Source of the DNA: Candidatus Magasanikiibacteriota bacterium
Lineage (GTDB): Bacteria; Patescibacteria; ABY1; Magasanikbacterales; 2-02-FULL-50-9b
Length of the DNA stretch: 64,000 nt
Assembly (NCBI GenBank): GCA_903893485.1
Contig: CAITMK010000012.1
Span: forward strand, 1-64,000
Direction of reading: 5' to 3'
Part shown: positions 43,813 through 53,677 of the stretch, one piece after another
How the letters are laid out: the number at the start of each line of letters is the position of its first letter
Numbering within the stretch: the stretch's first letter is position 1
Notes under the pieces: model-generated
The model's database searches: none
Seen by the model: only the letters and a program-made list of their open reading frames with translations
Told to the model about the DNA's origin: nothing
Translations under genes and position numbers: made by a program

Positions 43813-45234
43813 TTACTGCGCGCCAAAAGTCATTTGTACCGGAGTTCCTGACTGACTAAATCCATCACCCGTAATTGCTGCAACAAATGAAGCATTAAGA
43901 CCTGCTGGAAATGGGGAATAGCTGCCAGCGTCTTTTACACCTACTGTGAACAAAACAGATACGCTTGCGCCCGGCGCAATTTCTGCCAAATCAGGTACAT
44001 CTTTTGCAAGCCAGGTAATTGTTGCGGCGCGACGATCCGGAGTGAGTTGATTTCCCATCACGAGTGGATCACCCGTTGATTGTAGATTTAAGAAGTCAAA
44101 AATACTTTTATTTTTGCTAGATGGCGCTTCAACAGAAACGGCAAATTTTGCATTTTTAATAGGCGCGCTCGTACCATTGGTAAAGTGAATGGTAAATGGA
44201 ATTGCATCACCAGCTTTAAGCGCCATGGGATGATCGATCGACGAGGTTAAAGAAAACCCAGCGGTTTTTGAAGCCGTTGCAGGTGTTGATGTTGTGGTTG
44301 AAGTCGCAGAACCAAAATCTGTTTGCGCGAAAATAATTGGAGTATCGCCATTTGCACGTTGAAGCGAAACTGATTTTGGCGCCGCAAAAGGAGCAGCCGC
44401 ACTACCTGTTTTTGGCGTGGTAATAATAATTAACGTGCTTGTTGATTGTCCTTTAATTTCAGCAAAAGGAAGTGTGATTTCGCCTCCCGAAATCTGAGCA
44501 GCTGGAGTTGTCTTTGAAATTGTTACATCGCTGCCTAATTCAGCCACTAGCTGTGTGTTTAGAATTGAAGTACTCGCCGTATTCGCAAGCAAAATCGTGT
44601 GAGTTGTGTTTTTATCTGTCGTAACACTGGTAACGCCAAGCACGATCGCCGTTGATTCAACTGAAATTTTTTGATCCGCAACTTTTTCGAAATCAGCATT
44701 AAAATTTGATGGACGATAGGAAACTAATGCACGCAGTACATCCTCAGCACCAGGTTTACCCAAATACAATGCCTTAATATGCACCACCTTTTCACCACCA
44801 CTTGAAATGCCGCCAAGCGTCCAGCGTTCATTTTTGGTTGTCACGGCAACAGGGTCAGCGCTTACAATGATAAAGCCTTGCGGTGCATGCAAATTCATTT
44901 CAGCGGCAGCAATTTCACGTGCGCTTGTGTTTTGAACCGTAACGGAATAATCATCTTCAATGCCGGCAATAATATGTTCAGGAGCGCTCACGGTAACCAC
45001 GACTTGTTCCTCAGAAAAGTTACCACGTGATGGATTAAACATAAAGTAGCCAAGCCATGCCGCGCCCGTTGCTGCTGCCAAGAACAAACACACGACAAAA
45101 GTTACAAAAAATCCACCGCGAGAATTTCGTTGTTCAATATGACGCATGTCCGGCATAGCACCGTCTTCATCTTTGTAGATCGCGGTTACACGGTCCTCGA
45201 GTTCATTTTTAGTTTTGCGAATTTGTTTTGGCAT
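43813..45234 (-). CDS. Surface-exposed beta-rich membrane protein, unknown
   Basis: 473 aa with a charged cytoplasmic N-terminus, one membrane segment (about residues 42-66, GGFFVTFVVCLFLAAATGAAWLGYF) and a large outer region of Thr/Ser-rich beta repeats similar to DUF11/CARDB adhesin-like modules. The start lies inside the DUF4012 gene (26-nt overlap), so the two are coupled. A role in the cell envelope or attachment is likely; specifics unknown. Confidence 0.78.
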   Translation of the reverse strand: MPKQIRKTKNELEDRVTAIYKDEDGAMPDMRHIEQRNSRGGFFVTFVVCLFLAAATGAAWLGYFMFNPSRGNFSEEQVVVTVSAPEHIIAGIEDDYSVTVQNTSAREIAAAEMNLHAPQGFIIVSADPVAVTTKNERWTLGGISSGGEKVVHIKALYLGKPGAEDVLRALVSYRPSNFNADFEKVADQKISVESTAIVLGVTSVTTDKNTTHTILLANTASTSILNTQLVAELGSDVTISKTTPAAQISGGEITLPFAEIKGQSTSTLIIITTPKTGSAAAPFAAPKSVSLQRANGDTPIIFAQTDFGSATSTTTSTPATASKTAGFSLTSSIDHPMALKAGDAIPFTIHFTNGTSAPIKNAKFAVSVEAPSSKNKSIFDFLNLQSTGDPLVMGNQLTPDRRAATITWLAKDVPDLAEIAPGASVSVLFTVGVKDAGSYSPFPAGLNASFVAAITGDGFSQSGTPVQMTFGAQ

Positions 45235-47524
45235 AGGATGTTATTGCGTAAGAAATATCATGATCAAAGGGAACTGAAATAAGCGCACCATTTTCTGCAA
45301 GTGTAGCACGGGTGTCTGTAATGGCACCAACCTGCCAGTTGTCTGGCAAAATTACGCGCGAAGAAAATCGCGTGTTCTGCGTACCACTTTGGCGTTGTAC
45401 GTAAAGTGAATAACTCGCAACCTGCGTTGAATCACCAAATGCGCCGGCGATTTTACTCATGAGATTTGGTGCCTGCGGTGTCATTTTGAATGGCAATTTA
45501 TAAGTAAGCATTGCCTCTGCGCTTCCGCCAGGCTGTGTGATCATCCAATTACCAAATACCATGTGCCCAAACTCACGCGTGATGCGTGTGCCTGATTTTT
45601 CATCGGTGCCTACAAGTTGCTCAATGGTTTCCAAATCCGTATCTGGTTTTTCCCAGGTTGCAGCGCCTTGAAAAAGTGAATCATCGGGAAAGGTAAAACC
45701 GTCGGCAGAAACCAGCGTGCTATTGTCTGGCACGTAAAAGCGCAAATATGAAATATTAGGCGCATCTTCGAGTACGCGATCACTTTTAAGTTGGGTGCGT
45801 GACACACGAACAGAAACTTCGATACTTCCATCGTCTGCAATTTTTGCTTGGTGATCGATGGTTTGAGAAATTACGGCATCAGTTTTTTGGCCGCCAATAT
45901 TTGTGGTGATCATTTGCAAATAATCGCCATTTGGATTATCGCGTACCGCACCGTCCCATCCAAAAGAAGCGATTTGAACCTCAGTATCTGTATCCGAGGT
46001 ATACAATTGAATCTCACGGGTTTCTAGCGCCTTAAGTAACGTCGTAATGACTGGTAAAAAATGTTCAGCCTTGCCCGCTTTCAACGTGTTAATCAATGCC
46101 GGCGCCGCATCGGTGATAATTGATTTCGGTTTTGTATTATGATCGAGCGCCTTTTCAGTGATTGAATCTCGCAAGGTGCTGAGCGCGCTATTTGCATCAA
46201 GCGTTTGATCGGATCCATCCACGTGAATCGGGCCAACCACTGCAAGTAATTCCGGCAACACCGTTGCGTTAATTGCAATCACACCATCAACACTTGGGCC
46301 TTGGGATTTTTCCAAAAACCACATGAGTTTTTTAGCTGATGTTGGAAAATCAGGGAACCAATTACCATCTTGAAATTCCCAACGTGGATTTACTATATGA
46401 AGCGGCAGTGGCGCATAAATTTGATTTTTGAGCGAACCTTGCAAATCATATGAGCCACCTGGTGGAACTTCCATTTTGGTGATCTCGCCATTTTTGATAT
46501 CGATAAGTGCAAATGAACCAATAAAACCGCCGGTTGGGCGCATTTCCGTTGGATTTTGGAACACGATTAAATAGCGACGTGGCTGCGTGGTGCCAAGCGT
46601 GGATAAAATTACCGGGCCGGCAGATGCTAAATAAGTTGCATCGTTATCGAGTGCTAAAATTGCATCGCGTGCGGTTGAAACTAATTTTTGCTGTGAGTCG
46701 GGCAGCCCAGAAACATCGATTGGACGAACTAAATCAGCTGCTTGATCCAAATCAGAAACAACGGCGCGATTGCCATCAAAAAATAAATTTAAACGCTCAA
46801 TGAGTGGCGCATCTGAACGTTCTTTGAGTGTGCGGAAAAGCTGCATGTATGACGCGGCTGCCAAAGAAACATGTTCGCCAGCGTTCACGAGGCGCGTGGC
46901 CACACCAAATTTTTCTCCGAGAACAGGAATGTGTTGCAGAACAAAATCTTCGGTGGAGTCGATGCCTGAAAGGGAAGTTTGGGCAGCGTGAAATTGACGG
47001 AGCGCATCATCAATGACACTTGAAGCCTGGCTAAAATTTGATAAATCATGGGCGCTGGCAGCGGTCGAAGCTTTTAAATCCTCGACAGATGTTTCTGCCG
47101 CGCGCAGTTGTTCAAAGGTGGTGAGTGCTTTGAGCGGCGTAACTAAAACAAATGCAATGAGCACAAACATGGCGCTTGCACGATGCAATGATTTTACCGC
47201 ATGCGTTTTTTTTGCTTTTGTTTTTTGCTTTTGTTTCTGTTTTGGCTCAGGAATTGGTGTTGGCGCGGCTGGTGCAAATGATGGATTTAATGCGGCGCGA
47301 ACAATTGGCGCTGGTTTCGCATTTTCTTTGTGCAAACCTTTTAATAAATCCACCTCGACATGCGCGGCAGTATTTTTCTGTTGCGCGGGCACATGCTTTG
47401 GAGTATTTTGTGAAAAATCAAAAATATCATCGACTTCGGTTGGCCGAAGTGATGCAAAGTGCGGAGAAAATTCGTGCTCTCCGCGTGAAATGGGAATAAA
47501 CTTTGGAGGCTTACTCGAGGCCAT
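45209..47524 (-). CDS. DUF4012 membrane protein
   Basis: 771 aa. Low-complexity Pro/Lys N-terminus (about 80-110), one membrane segment (SAMFVLIAFVLVTPL, about 119-133), a helical region, then the DUF4012 domain with RYLIVFQNPTEMRPTGGFIGSF (about 327-348). DUF4012 proteins are frequent in Patescibacteria and Chloroflexi and often sit with surface polysaccharide genes, as here, but their activity is unknown. A TATACT (47554-47549, minus) about 25 nt upstream may start this two-gene unit. Confidence 0.85.
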   Translation of the reverse strand: MASSKPPKFIPISRGEHEFSPHFASLRPTEVDDIFDFSQNTPKHVPAQQKNTAAHVEVDLLKGLHKENAKPAPIVRAALNPSFAPAAPTPIPEPKQKQKQKTKAKKTHAVKSLHRASAMFVLIAFVLVTPLKALTTFEQLRAAETSVEDLKASTAASAHDLSNFSQASSVIDDALRQFHAAQTSLSGIDSTEDFVLQHIPVLGEKFGVATRLVNAGEHVSLAAASYMQLFRTLKERSDAPLIERLNLFFDGNRAVVSDLDQAADLVRPIDVSGLPDSQQKLVSTARDAILALDNDATYLASAGPVILSTLGTTQPRRYLIVFQNPTEMRPTGGFIGSFALIDIKNGEITKMEVPPGGSYDLQGSLKNQIYAPLPLHIVNPRWEFQDGNWFPDFPTSAKKLMWFLEKSQGPSVDGVIAINATVLPELLAVVGPIHVDGSDQTLDANSALSTLRDSITEKALDHNTKPKSIITDAAPALINTLKAGKAEHFLPVITTLLKALETREIQLYTSDTDTEVQIASFGWDGAVRDNPNGDYLQMITTNIGGQKTDAVISQTIDHQAKIADDGSIEVSVRVSRTQLKSDRVLEDAPNISYLRFYVPDNSTLVSADGFTFPDDSLFQGAATWEKPDTDLETIEQLVGTDEKSGTRITREFGHMVFGNWMITQPGGSAEAMLTYKLPFKMTPQAPNLMSKIAGAFGDSTQVASYSLYVQRQSGTQNTRFSSRVILPDNWQVGAITDTRATLAENGALISVPFDHDISYAITSYAKTNSQN

Positions 47525-47546
47525 GTAAATGAAAGCTTAACCTTCA

Positions 47547-48611
47547 TTAGTATAGCACCTTTTGCAGAAAATTTCGTGTGGATAGTGCGGCATTTTTCCA
47601 TTGAAATGTTGCAGCAAACTTTTTTCCAGCATCGCCAGGTTTTGGAAGCGTCAAAATACGTTTCATGGCAGCAAATAATTCTTCAGAATCGTCGGGTGAA
47701 ACCCAGGTAACATTGTCTTTTAAAATTTCTGGCATGACCGAGGTGTGCGCAACAATTGCAGGTGTGCCATATGAAAGTGCTTCGAGCGGCGGAAAGCCAA
47801 AACCTTCGGCGCGCGATGGAAAAATAAGCGCTGCAGCCGCTGCATAATGTGCGCAAATAATTTCATCGGGTGCATCGAATACAATTTTGATTCGGCTGTC
47901 GGTGTTGCGTGCCGCAAGCTGCTCTGAAAATCGATCTTGATGTGTAAAAATGATAGTCTCCGTAGTAAATTCTGGGTGCGCGGCGTATGCGGCAAAAAGC
48001 AGCGTCTGATTTTTATGCGGATAGCTGTTGCCAACCATCATAAAAAAAGGCGCAGCTGGAGTTGACGCGTTTGATGGCAGCGGCGCCGAAACGCCAGGAT
48101 AAATCGCAACCGTTTTTGATGCGGCCCAGGGAAAACGTTCGATCACACCCTTTTTTACAAATTCAGAAACCGTAATAATGCCTTTGGTACGCTGCACATT
48201 CCAGCCCAAAAGCATGCGCCAAATTCCCCATTTGATAAAAAAATTAATTTTATTCCAGCGGCCTGGTGAATATGTTGGAAATTCTTCAAAAATAAAATCG
48301 TGAATCGTAAAAACAAACGGCTGAAACAAAAAAAGCGGCACATTCCAATGAGGAATAAACCAAGTTTCAACACGCGTCATGCGATTCATGATGAGGCCAA
48401 GTTTGATTTGCTCGGCAATGCCATACCAGGGAATGGCAACCTCGATATATTCAACGTTGCGCATGGTCGGTAGATTTGGCGTTTCAGGAAGCACTAAAAC
48501 CGTAAAATGATCCTGCGGACTTTGCCCCGCAAGATGTGTGATGAGTTCGCGCGTGTAGCGGCCAAGCCCGCCAGGCACACGCATAAAGCGTCCGTCGATT
48601 CCTAAAAACAT
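47547..48611 (-). CDS. Glycosyltransferase family 4
   Basis: 354-aa GT-B enzyme. N-terminal GLGRYTRELITHLA (about 15-28), C-terminal nucleotide-sugar site GNSYPHKNQTLL and SRAEGFGFPPLEALSYGTPAIV (about 266-287), the E-x7-E type motif of GT4. Likely adds a sugar to the lipid-linked repeat begun by the 50716-52143 transferase. Confidence 0.88.
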   Translation of the reverse strand: MFLGIDGRFMRVPGGLGRYTRELITHLAGQSPQDHFTVLVLPETPNLPTMRNVEYIEVAIPWYGIAEQIKLGLIMNRMTRVETWFIPHWNVPLFLFQPFVFTIHDFIFEEFPTYSPGRWNKINFFIKWGIWRMLLGWNVQRTKGIITVSEFVKKGVIERFPWAASKTVAIYPGVSAPLPSNASTPAAPFFMMVGNSYPHKNQTLLFAAYAAHPEFTTETIIFTHQDRFSEQLAARNTDSRIKIVFDAPDEIICAHYAAAAALIFPSRAEGFGFPPLEALSYGTPAIVAHTSVMPEILKDNVTWVSPDDSEELFAAMKRILTLPKPGDAGKKFAATFQWKNAALSTRNFLQKVLY

Positions 48612-48615
48612 ACTC

Positions 48616-49647
48616 TTATCCTACGGCTTCCAAGACTTTTTGTAAACTTGCTCGAGTTTTAGCTGCGGAAAATTCTGCCGCTCGGGCAAACGCGCGGGCG
48701 GAAAGTTCTGCATGAAGTTTGTCGTTTGTCGCGAGTGTTTCAATTCCCAGCGCAATTTCACGCGCATCATACGGATTCACCAAAAGCGCAGCCGCGCCCA
48801 TGGTTTCTTTTGGCGCTGTGACATCGGCAATTAAACTTGGCGTGCCAACGGCGCCGGCTTCGAGCGGTGGCAAACCAAATCCTTCATAAAAAGATGGATA
48901 CAAAAGCGCGCGCGCATTTTTTAACAGCCACCATTTTTCTTCGGGCGTGCAATAGGTAATTGATTGCGCATTTTTTGGCGCGCCATATCCACTGCGACCA
49001 ACAAATAATAATTCTTCACCGCAGTATGACGCAGACTTTTTAAAAATTTCAAACGCGCGCAAAATTCCTGCTGAATTTTTTCGCCACTCGCGCGTGCCAA
49101 GCGCTAAAAAATATGTAGTGTTTGGTGAAAAAGGCAACTGCGGCATTTTTTGTTCAATCGGCGCGGGTGTAAATGGCGGCGTAATAAAAATTTTGTGAGC
49201 CGGAATTTGCAATTCTTCTTGCAAGCGTTGCGCGGTAAAATCAGAAACCGCGCACAAAATATCTGCGCGTAATAAATTTTGTTTTGCACGTGCTGCCACA
49301 TGCCACGCACGCACGCGCGGGGAATACCACCACGGCGAATCCAAAAAAGAAATGTCGTGCACAAGCTGAACAACTTTTGTATTCGACCTTGTATTTACAA
49401 AATGAATGTTTGGCAAAAAAACGGTGTGAGCCTCATTTTTCGGCGCGCTTACTAGCGATTCGATGGTTGTGGCACGCGTGGTAAGCGCAAGATTCGTGAG
49501 CGAATTTGAGCGGCCAGCGCGCGGTTCCAAAAAAATAGTTTCAGGGCGGAGCTCTTTTATAATTTCCAAAAACTGACGTGCAACTTCCGTGACGCCGGTT
49601 GGTTGCGGCTCAAATAAACTGCGTGCGTCAGCGATCAGCATGTTCAT
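48616..49647 (-). CDS. Glycosyltransferase family 4
   Basis: 343-aa GT-B enzyme from ATG 49647; the frame also extends to a TTG at 49656. PSFYEGFGLPPLEAGAVGTPSLI (about 252-274) is the donor-site motif, and ALGTREWRKNSAGILRAFE the second-domain start. It overlaps the upstream glycosyltransferase gene by 20 nt. Confidence 0.86.
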   Translation of the reverse strand: MNMLIADARSLFEPQPTGVTEVARQFLEIIKELRPETIFLEPRAGRSNSLTNLALTTRATTIESLVSAPKNEAHTVFLPNIHFVNTRSNTKVVQLVHDISFLDSPWWYSPRVRAWHVAARAKQNLLRADILCAVSDFTAQRLQEELQIPAHKIFITPPFTPAPIEQKMPQLPFSPNTTYFLALGTREWRKNSAGILRAFEIFKKSASYCGEELLFVGRSGYGAPKNAQSITYCTPEEKWWLLKNARALLYPSFYEGFGLPPLEAGAVGTPSLIADVTAPKETMGAAALLVNPYDAREIALGIETLATNDKLHAELSARAFARAAEFSAAKTRASLQKVLEAVG

Positions 49648-50719
49648 GTGCGGCAATTATTTCTGCAATTTTTTTAGCAAAAACTTCGTGACTAAATTGT
49701 GCTGCGTGGTTTTGAATTACGCTACTATTAAAATTGAATGTATCAAAGCGAAGCAGTGCATCGAGCACGCCTTCAACGCCTGGATAGCGCATAAAAATAC
49801 CAGTTACGCCATCGACAATCGTTTCAGTGGATCCGCCTTCTGGCAGCGCAATTACTGGGCGTCCCGCGGCCATGGCTTCAACTGCGGTCATACCAAAATC
49901 TTCAACTTGCGGTTGCATATATGCGCGGCAATTTGCATATAATTTTTTTTGTTCGTCTGCGGAAACGCGCCCTAAAAATTCAATAGTTGGCCCGGCAATT
50001 TTGCGTAAATTTTTTTCTGCAATTCCTTCACCAAAAATTTTGAGTGGTAATTGCAAACGGTTGCAAGCTTTAATAATCCAATCAAATTTTTTGTAAGCAA
50101 CTAAGCGGCCACCCGCTAAAAAATAGTTTTCTGGTGTGCCCGCGCTAAATGCAGCAACATTAACGGGCGGATAAATAATCACACTGTCGCGGCGATAATA
50201 TTTTTTAATGCGCGCTTCAACTGTTTTTGAATTTGCGATAAAAAAATCCACGCGGTCTGCGGCCAACCGATCCCACAAACGCATGCGACCTAAAAATTTT
50301 TGCACCAATAATTCCACGGCGCGGCCAAGTTTTAAATGGCCAACATATGAATGCGTGTCACTCCACAAATAACGCGTTGGCGTGTGGCAATAACAAATGT
50401 GCACCGTGTTTGGGCTCGTGATAATTCCTTTTGCAAATGCCGAAACCGAAGAAATTACTACATCAAATTCCGACAAATCATACTGCTCGGTTGCAAACGG
50501 CATGAGCGGCAAAAACCATTGGTAGTGTGATTTGATAAAAGGGAATCCAGCCAAAACGGATCCACGAATATCAGCGCCCGCAAACATATCACCAAATTTT
50601 TTTGGATCGTAAAAAAGCGTATAGATTGGTGCGTCAGGATATAAATCATGTAGCACCTTGAGCACCTGTTCGGCGCCGCCATTTTGAGAGAGGTAGTCGT
50701 GGACGAGGGCGATTTTCAT
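49628..50719 (-). CDS. Glycosyltransferase family 4 (mannosyltransferase-like)
   Basis: 363 aa. MKIALVHDYLSQNGGAEQVLKVL at the start is typical of GT4 mannosyltransferases of O-antigen/exopolysaccharide clusters; HICYCHTPTRYLW (about 107-119), AGGRLVAYKKFDWII and EDFGMTAVEAMAAGRPVIAL (about 275-294) complete the pattern. Its start overlaps the stop of the sugar transferase gene by 4 nt. Confidence 0.88.
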   Translation of the reverse strand: MKIALVHDYLSQNGGAEQVLKVLHDLYPDAPIYTLFYDPKKFGDMFAGADIRGSVLAGFPFIKSHYQWFLPLMPFATEQYDLSEFDVVISSVSAFAKGIITSPNTVHICYCHTPTRYLWSDTHSYVGHLKLGRAVELLVQKFLGRMRLWDRLAADRVDFFIANSKTVEARIKKYYRRDSVIIYPPVNVAAFSAGTPENYFLAGGRLVAYKKFDWIIKACNRLQLPLKIFGEGIAEKNLRKIAGPTIEFLGRVSADEQKKLYANCRAYMQPQVEDFGMTAVEAMAAGRPVIALPEGGSTETIVDGVTGIFMRYPGVEGVLDALLRFDTFNFNSSVIQNHAAQFSHEVFAKKIAEIIAAHEHADR

Positions 50720-52143
50720 ACAACAGTTCGGCGACGAATAACCGCAAACGGCGTTTTAACTAAAATAAAAATATCCATCACCAGCGACCAATTTTCCAAG
50801 TAAAACATGTCCAAGCGAATTTCATCTTCAAAAGTTAAATCGCTGCGACCGGAAATTTGTGCCAGACCTGTCATGCCTGGTTTTACGGCATGCACGCGGC
50901 GATCTTCGGGTGAATATTTTGCAACCTCGCGTGGCTGATGTGGGCGAGGCCCAACTAAACTCATGGTGCCGGTAAGTACGTTAAATAATTGTGGCAACTC
51001 ATCGATGGACCAACGGCGGATCACCGCGCCAACTGGCGTCACGCGCGGGTCTGCCATGATTTTGTAAATCGGCCCTTCTTTGCTGTTTTGTTCCACGATT
51101 AATTTTTCTTCAACTTCAAGTGCAGCAGGGTTCGTTGCAGCGCCCCATTCGGTGCAATATTTTTGATACATCGAACGAAACTTTAATGTGCGAAATAGTT
51201 TTCCACGAAAACCAACGCGCGTGTTCTTGAAAAAAATTGGGCGGCCAGTTTCGCTGGCAACTGCAATAGCGCCGCCGATCAAAAACGGCGACGTGAGAAT
51301 AATTAAAATCAAACTTCCTAAAATATCAAACAAACGTTTTGAAACTTTCCCCCAACCATCCAGGCGCGCGCGGCGAAATTCAATGAGTGGAATTTCTTGG
51401 ATGGCGGATACACGCATGTTTGGCGCAAGTGTCGAAAATAAATCCGCCGAATATTTTAATGTAAAATGATTTTCTTCTGCGAACGCTAAAATCGTGAGTG
51501 TTTCTTCGCGACTTGCTTTTGGATTTGATAATAAAATTTCATCAACTTCATTGGCGCCATCGAGCGCTAAAATTTCTTCGCGCACCTTTTCGTTGAAAAT
51601 AGGGTAGCGAGCAACAATGGTATAGCCCAAAGATTTTTGATGGTTCATGATTTCTGCCAAGCGATCCGTGATTGGGCCGGATCCCAAAATAACAATGCGG
51701 CGTGCGCCAACACCACGCGTGTAGCAATATAATTTAATTAAGCGCATGAACAAATGCACGGCAGTAACGTAAACCATGCCGACGATCCACGCAGCTAAAA
51801 CAATAAAGCGCGAGTTAAAAAATTCACCGCGGAAAAAAATATAAACCGTAATTGCGGCAAGTCCAACGGTACATGCAAAAAAAATGCGAGAAATTTCGTT
51901 GGCAAATTTGCGATTGGAATCCATGGTGTACAGGCCGTTGGTCGCAAGCACCAAAATCCACACCGGCACAACGGTAATGAGCACGCGCACAAAATCGTGG
52001 CTCGTCATGGTGAACAAAACCGGGCGAATGCCCGTTGCCAAATGTGTAAAACGCAGCGCGTACGCCGTGATACCCGCCGCAAATAAAACCACAGCATCGA
52101 GAGGAACTTGAATGGCGTTCAGCATGAGCTCAAATTTCTTCAT
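50716..52143 (-). CDS. Polyprenyl-phosphate sugar-1-phosphate transferase
   Basis: 475-aa initiating enzyme of lipid-linked surface polysaccharide synthesis (WbaP/WcaJ type). N-terminal membrane helices (about residues 10-135), a Rossmann-like central domain (RRIVILGSGPITDRLAEIM), a further membrane hairpin (LGSLILIILTSPFLIGGAIA), and the catalytic bacterial sugar transferase domain with FRTLKFRSM, RRWSIDELPQLFNVLTG and SLVGPRPH. First gene of the minus-strand run to 47547; a TACAAT 12 nt before the start suggests a leaderless mRNA. Confidence 0.93.
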   Translation of the reverse strand: MKKFELMLNAIQVPLDAVVLFAAGITAYALRFTHLATGIRPVLFTMTSHDFVRVLITVVPVWILVLATNGLYTMDSNRKFANEISRIFFACTVGLAAITVYIFFRGEFFNSRFIVLAAWIVGMVYVTAVHLFMRLIKLYCYTRGVGARRIVILGSGPITDRLAEIMNHQKSLGYTIVARYPIFNEKVREEILALDGANEVDEILLSNPKASREETLTILAFAEENHFTLKYSADLFSTLAPNMRVSAIQEIPLIEFRRARLDGWGKVSKRLFDILGSLILIILTSPFLIGGAIAVASETGRPIFFKNTRVGFRGKLFRTLKFRSMYQKYCTEWGAATNPAALEVEEKLIVEQNSKEGPIYKIMADPRVTPVGAVIRRWSIDELPQLFNVLTGTMSLVGPRPHQPREVAKYSPEDRRVHAVKPGMTGLAQISGRSDLTFEDEIRLDMFYLENWSLVMDIFILVKTPFAVIRRRTVV

Positions 52144-52154
52144 AGGTTGAAGGA

Positions 52155-52160
52155 ATTGTA
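52155..52160 (-). promoter_or_regulatory. -10 box of the polysaccharide operon
   Basis: Minus-strand TACAAT ending 12 nt before ATG 52143. Confidence 0.55.
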
Positions 52161-52179
52161 GCTAAAATGCGGGGTTTCG

Positions 52180-52461
52180 TCAATTTTTTTGCGCCAATCT
52201 TACGATTTCTGGGATATCCTGTTCGGTAACGCCGCCAAGCCACAAATTTTCCGGCATGATGACCACGGTTGGACCAGTTGAACAGTGGTCAAGGCAGCCA
52301 GTTTTGGACACGCGCACAGTTGGCGCAACGGCTTTTACCGCGGCTTTAATTTGCGCGTGCAGGTCCACGCCACCACGGGCGCCGCAACATTCGCGGCCGC
52401 CATCTTTAATATTCGTGCAGACTAAAATTAATTTGGTGAAATTTGCGGGAACGGTTTGCAT
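52180..52461 (-). CDS. Thioredoxin-like [2Fe-2S] ferredoxin
   Basis: 93-aa protein with the four-cysteine pattern of thioredoxin-fold 2Fe-2S ferredoxins: CTNIKDGGRECCG (about 15-27) and GCLDHCSTGP (about 55-64), as in NuoE-type and stand-alone ferredoxins. Electron carrier with unknown partner. Isolated from other redox genes; trxB is at 38 kb. Confidence 0.85.
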   Translation of the reverse strand: MQTVPANFTKLILVCTNIKDGGRECCGARGGVDLHAQIKAAVKAVAPTVRVSKTGCLDHCSTGPTVVIMPENLWLGGVTEQDIPEIVRLAQKN

Positions 52462-52525
52462 ATCAAAATCAGGATTGATGAATTGTATTACAGTGTATTA
52501 CAAAATGTTAGGACTGTATACCACA

Positions 52526-52554
52526 TTGACAAAACCCATTTTTTCTGGTGTAAT
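52526..52554 (+). promoter_or_regulatory. Promoter of RNase P RNA
   Basis: TTGACA (52526-52531), 17 nt, TGTAAT (52549-52554). Confidence 0.75.
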
Positions 52555-52560
52555 GCGCGG

Positions 52561-52959
52561 GCTACGAAACCAGGACGAGTGCCCTACGGGGAGGAAAGTC
52601 CGGACACCCTTTGCGGGGCAACCCGCATCGTCGTGGTGCTGGCTAACGGCCAGGCATTCTGCGGGGTATAAACGACGCGTCGCAAGACGCCCGCGAAAAC
52701 CTTCTGACGGAAAGTGCCACAGAGACAATTAAAGTTTTGACCTCGGTCAATTCCAAAGGTGAAAAGTGAGGTGGTGTACGGGCGCAAGCTCATGCTACAC
52801 CTCTTTGCCCGGGCGCGAGTCCGTGGCAGTGGCAAACCCCACCTGGTGCAAGTGCGTATGCACGCATCGAGCGACGTAGTAATACGGCGCCAAGACAGAT
52901 ACTCGTCACCGCGCGCCTCAAAACGCACGGGACAAAATCCGGCTTATATGGTTTTGTAG
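52561..52959 (+). ncRNA. rnpB: RNase P RNA, type A
   Basis: Catalytic RNA that trims tRNA 5' ends. The universally conserved core GAGGAAAGTCCGGAC (about 52591-52605), the ACAGAGA segment (about 52719-52725) and AAAATCCGGCTTAT (about 52935-52948) are all present. The ends close the P1 helix: CTACGAAACCA (52562-52572) with TGGTTTTGTAG (52949-52959). A UUCG-capped terminator follows. Confidence 0.95.
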
Positions 52960-52961
52960 TG

Positions 52962-52985
52962 AAATCCGCCTTCGGGCGGATTTTG
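52962..52985 (+). terminator. Terminator of rnpB
   Basis: AATCCGCC-TTCG-GGCGGATT stem and T run. Confidence 0.88.
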
Positions 52986-52998
52986 ATTTTCCATAAAA

Positions 52999-53059
52999 TA
53001 AAAAAATCGCCGAGACGATTCCCGCGTGAGTCAAGCTCTCGCGAAAACCGTCCCGGACG
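52999..53059 (-). terminator. Terminator of the 53087-53539 gene
   Basis: Long imperfect GC-rich hairpin (about 53008-53059) followed on the minus strand by GATTTTTTTATTTT. Confidence 0.75.
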
Positions 53060-53086
53060 ATGGCGTGGTTGCACGCCTTGTGCGCG

Positions 53087-53539
53087 TCAGCGGTCGATGA
53101 CTTGCTTCCAGCCCGGGTGCGAATTCGCCGCCGCGTCTTGGATGCTGTTGTCAGAGGCACTGTCGTGTGCCGGACCGTTGGTCTTGTTCACGATGATTTG
53201 CGGCGTATCCGGCGGCGGGCCCTGGTTGGCCGTCAGCGCATGGTTGTTGCTCACGGGGTTGTTGACGGCGATGTGCACGCCGAGGTCGTCGCGCAGCAGC
53301 CGCGCCTTGTGGATGAACTGCGCTTCCGTCGCGCCGTCCGTGGTGATGCACGCCAGGCTTTCCGCCAGCTTCCCGCCGTGGTCCAGGTTGACCAACGCAA
53401 TCGGGATGTCGGCGACGACGCCAAGCTCCTTGTCCGAAGACGGCGGCGACTGGGCGAGCGGCGCGGCAATGGCCGTCATGGCGAGCAGGGCGCTCGTCGC
53501 GATGGTCATCTGCAAGAAACGAATGAGCTTGTGGCCCAT
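53087..53539 (-). CDS. Secreted protein, GC-rich, unknown (150 aa)
   Basis: ATG 53539 follows GGAGGTACCC. Signal peptide about residues 1-27 (basic start MGHKLIRFLQ, hydrophobic core, AIAAPLA cleavage region). The mature part is soluble, Asn/Asp/Pro-rich, with a single Cys. No family recognised. GC-rich codons; promoter 80 nt upstream and a terminator of its own. Confidence 0.7.
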   Translation of the reverse strand: MGHKLIRFLQMTIATSALLAMTAIAAPLAQSPPSSDKELGVVADIPIALVNLDHGGKLAESLACITTDGATEAQFIHKARLLRDDLGVHIAVNNPVSNNHALTANQGPPPDTPQIIVNKTNGPAHDSASDNSIQDAAANSHPGWKQVIDR

Positions 53540-53625
53540 GGGTACCTCCAGGAAAGTTGTCACTGAGTACTCCTTAAACCGCAAAGGGCCGGGTTAAGGT
53601 TGCGGCAACGCACCGCATGAAAGAC

Positions 53626-53654
53626 AATATATCAGTCTGCGGGGTAGTCGTCAA
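53626..53654 (-). promoter_or_regulatory. Promoter of the 53087-53539 gene
   Basis: Minus strand: TTGACG (53654-53649), 17 nt, TATATT (53631-53626). Confidence 0.8.
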
Positions 53655-53660
53655 GTATGT

Positions 53661-53666
53661 TATACT
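53661..53666 (+). promoter_or_regulatory. -10 box, near-leaderless start of 53678 gene
   Basis: TATACT ending 12 nt before ATG 53678, divergent from the 53626-53654 promoter. Confidence 0.6.
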
Positions 53667-53677
53667 GTGGAATATTT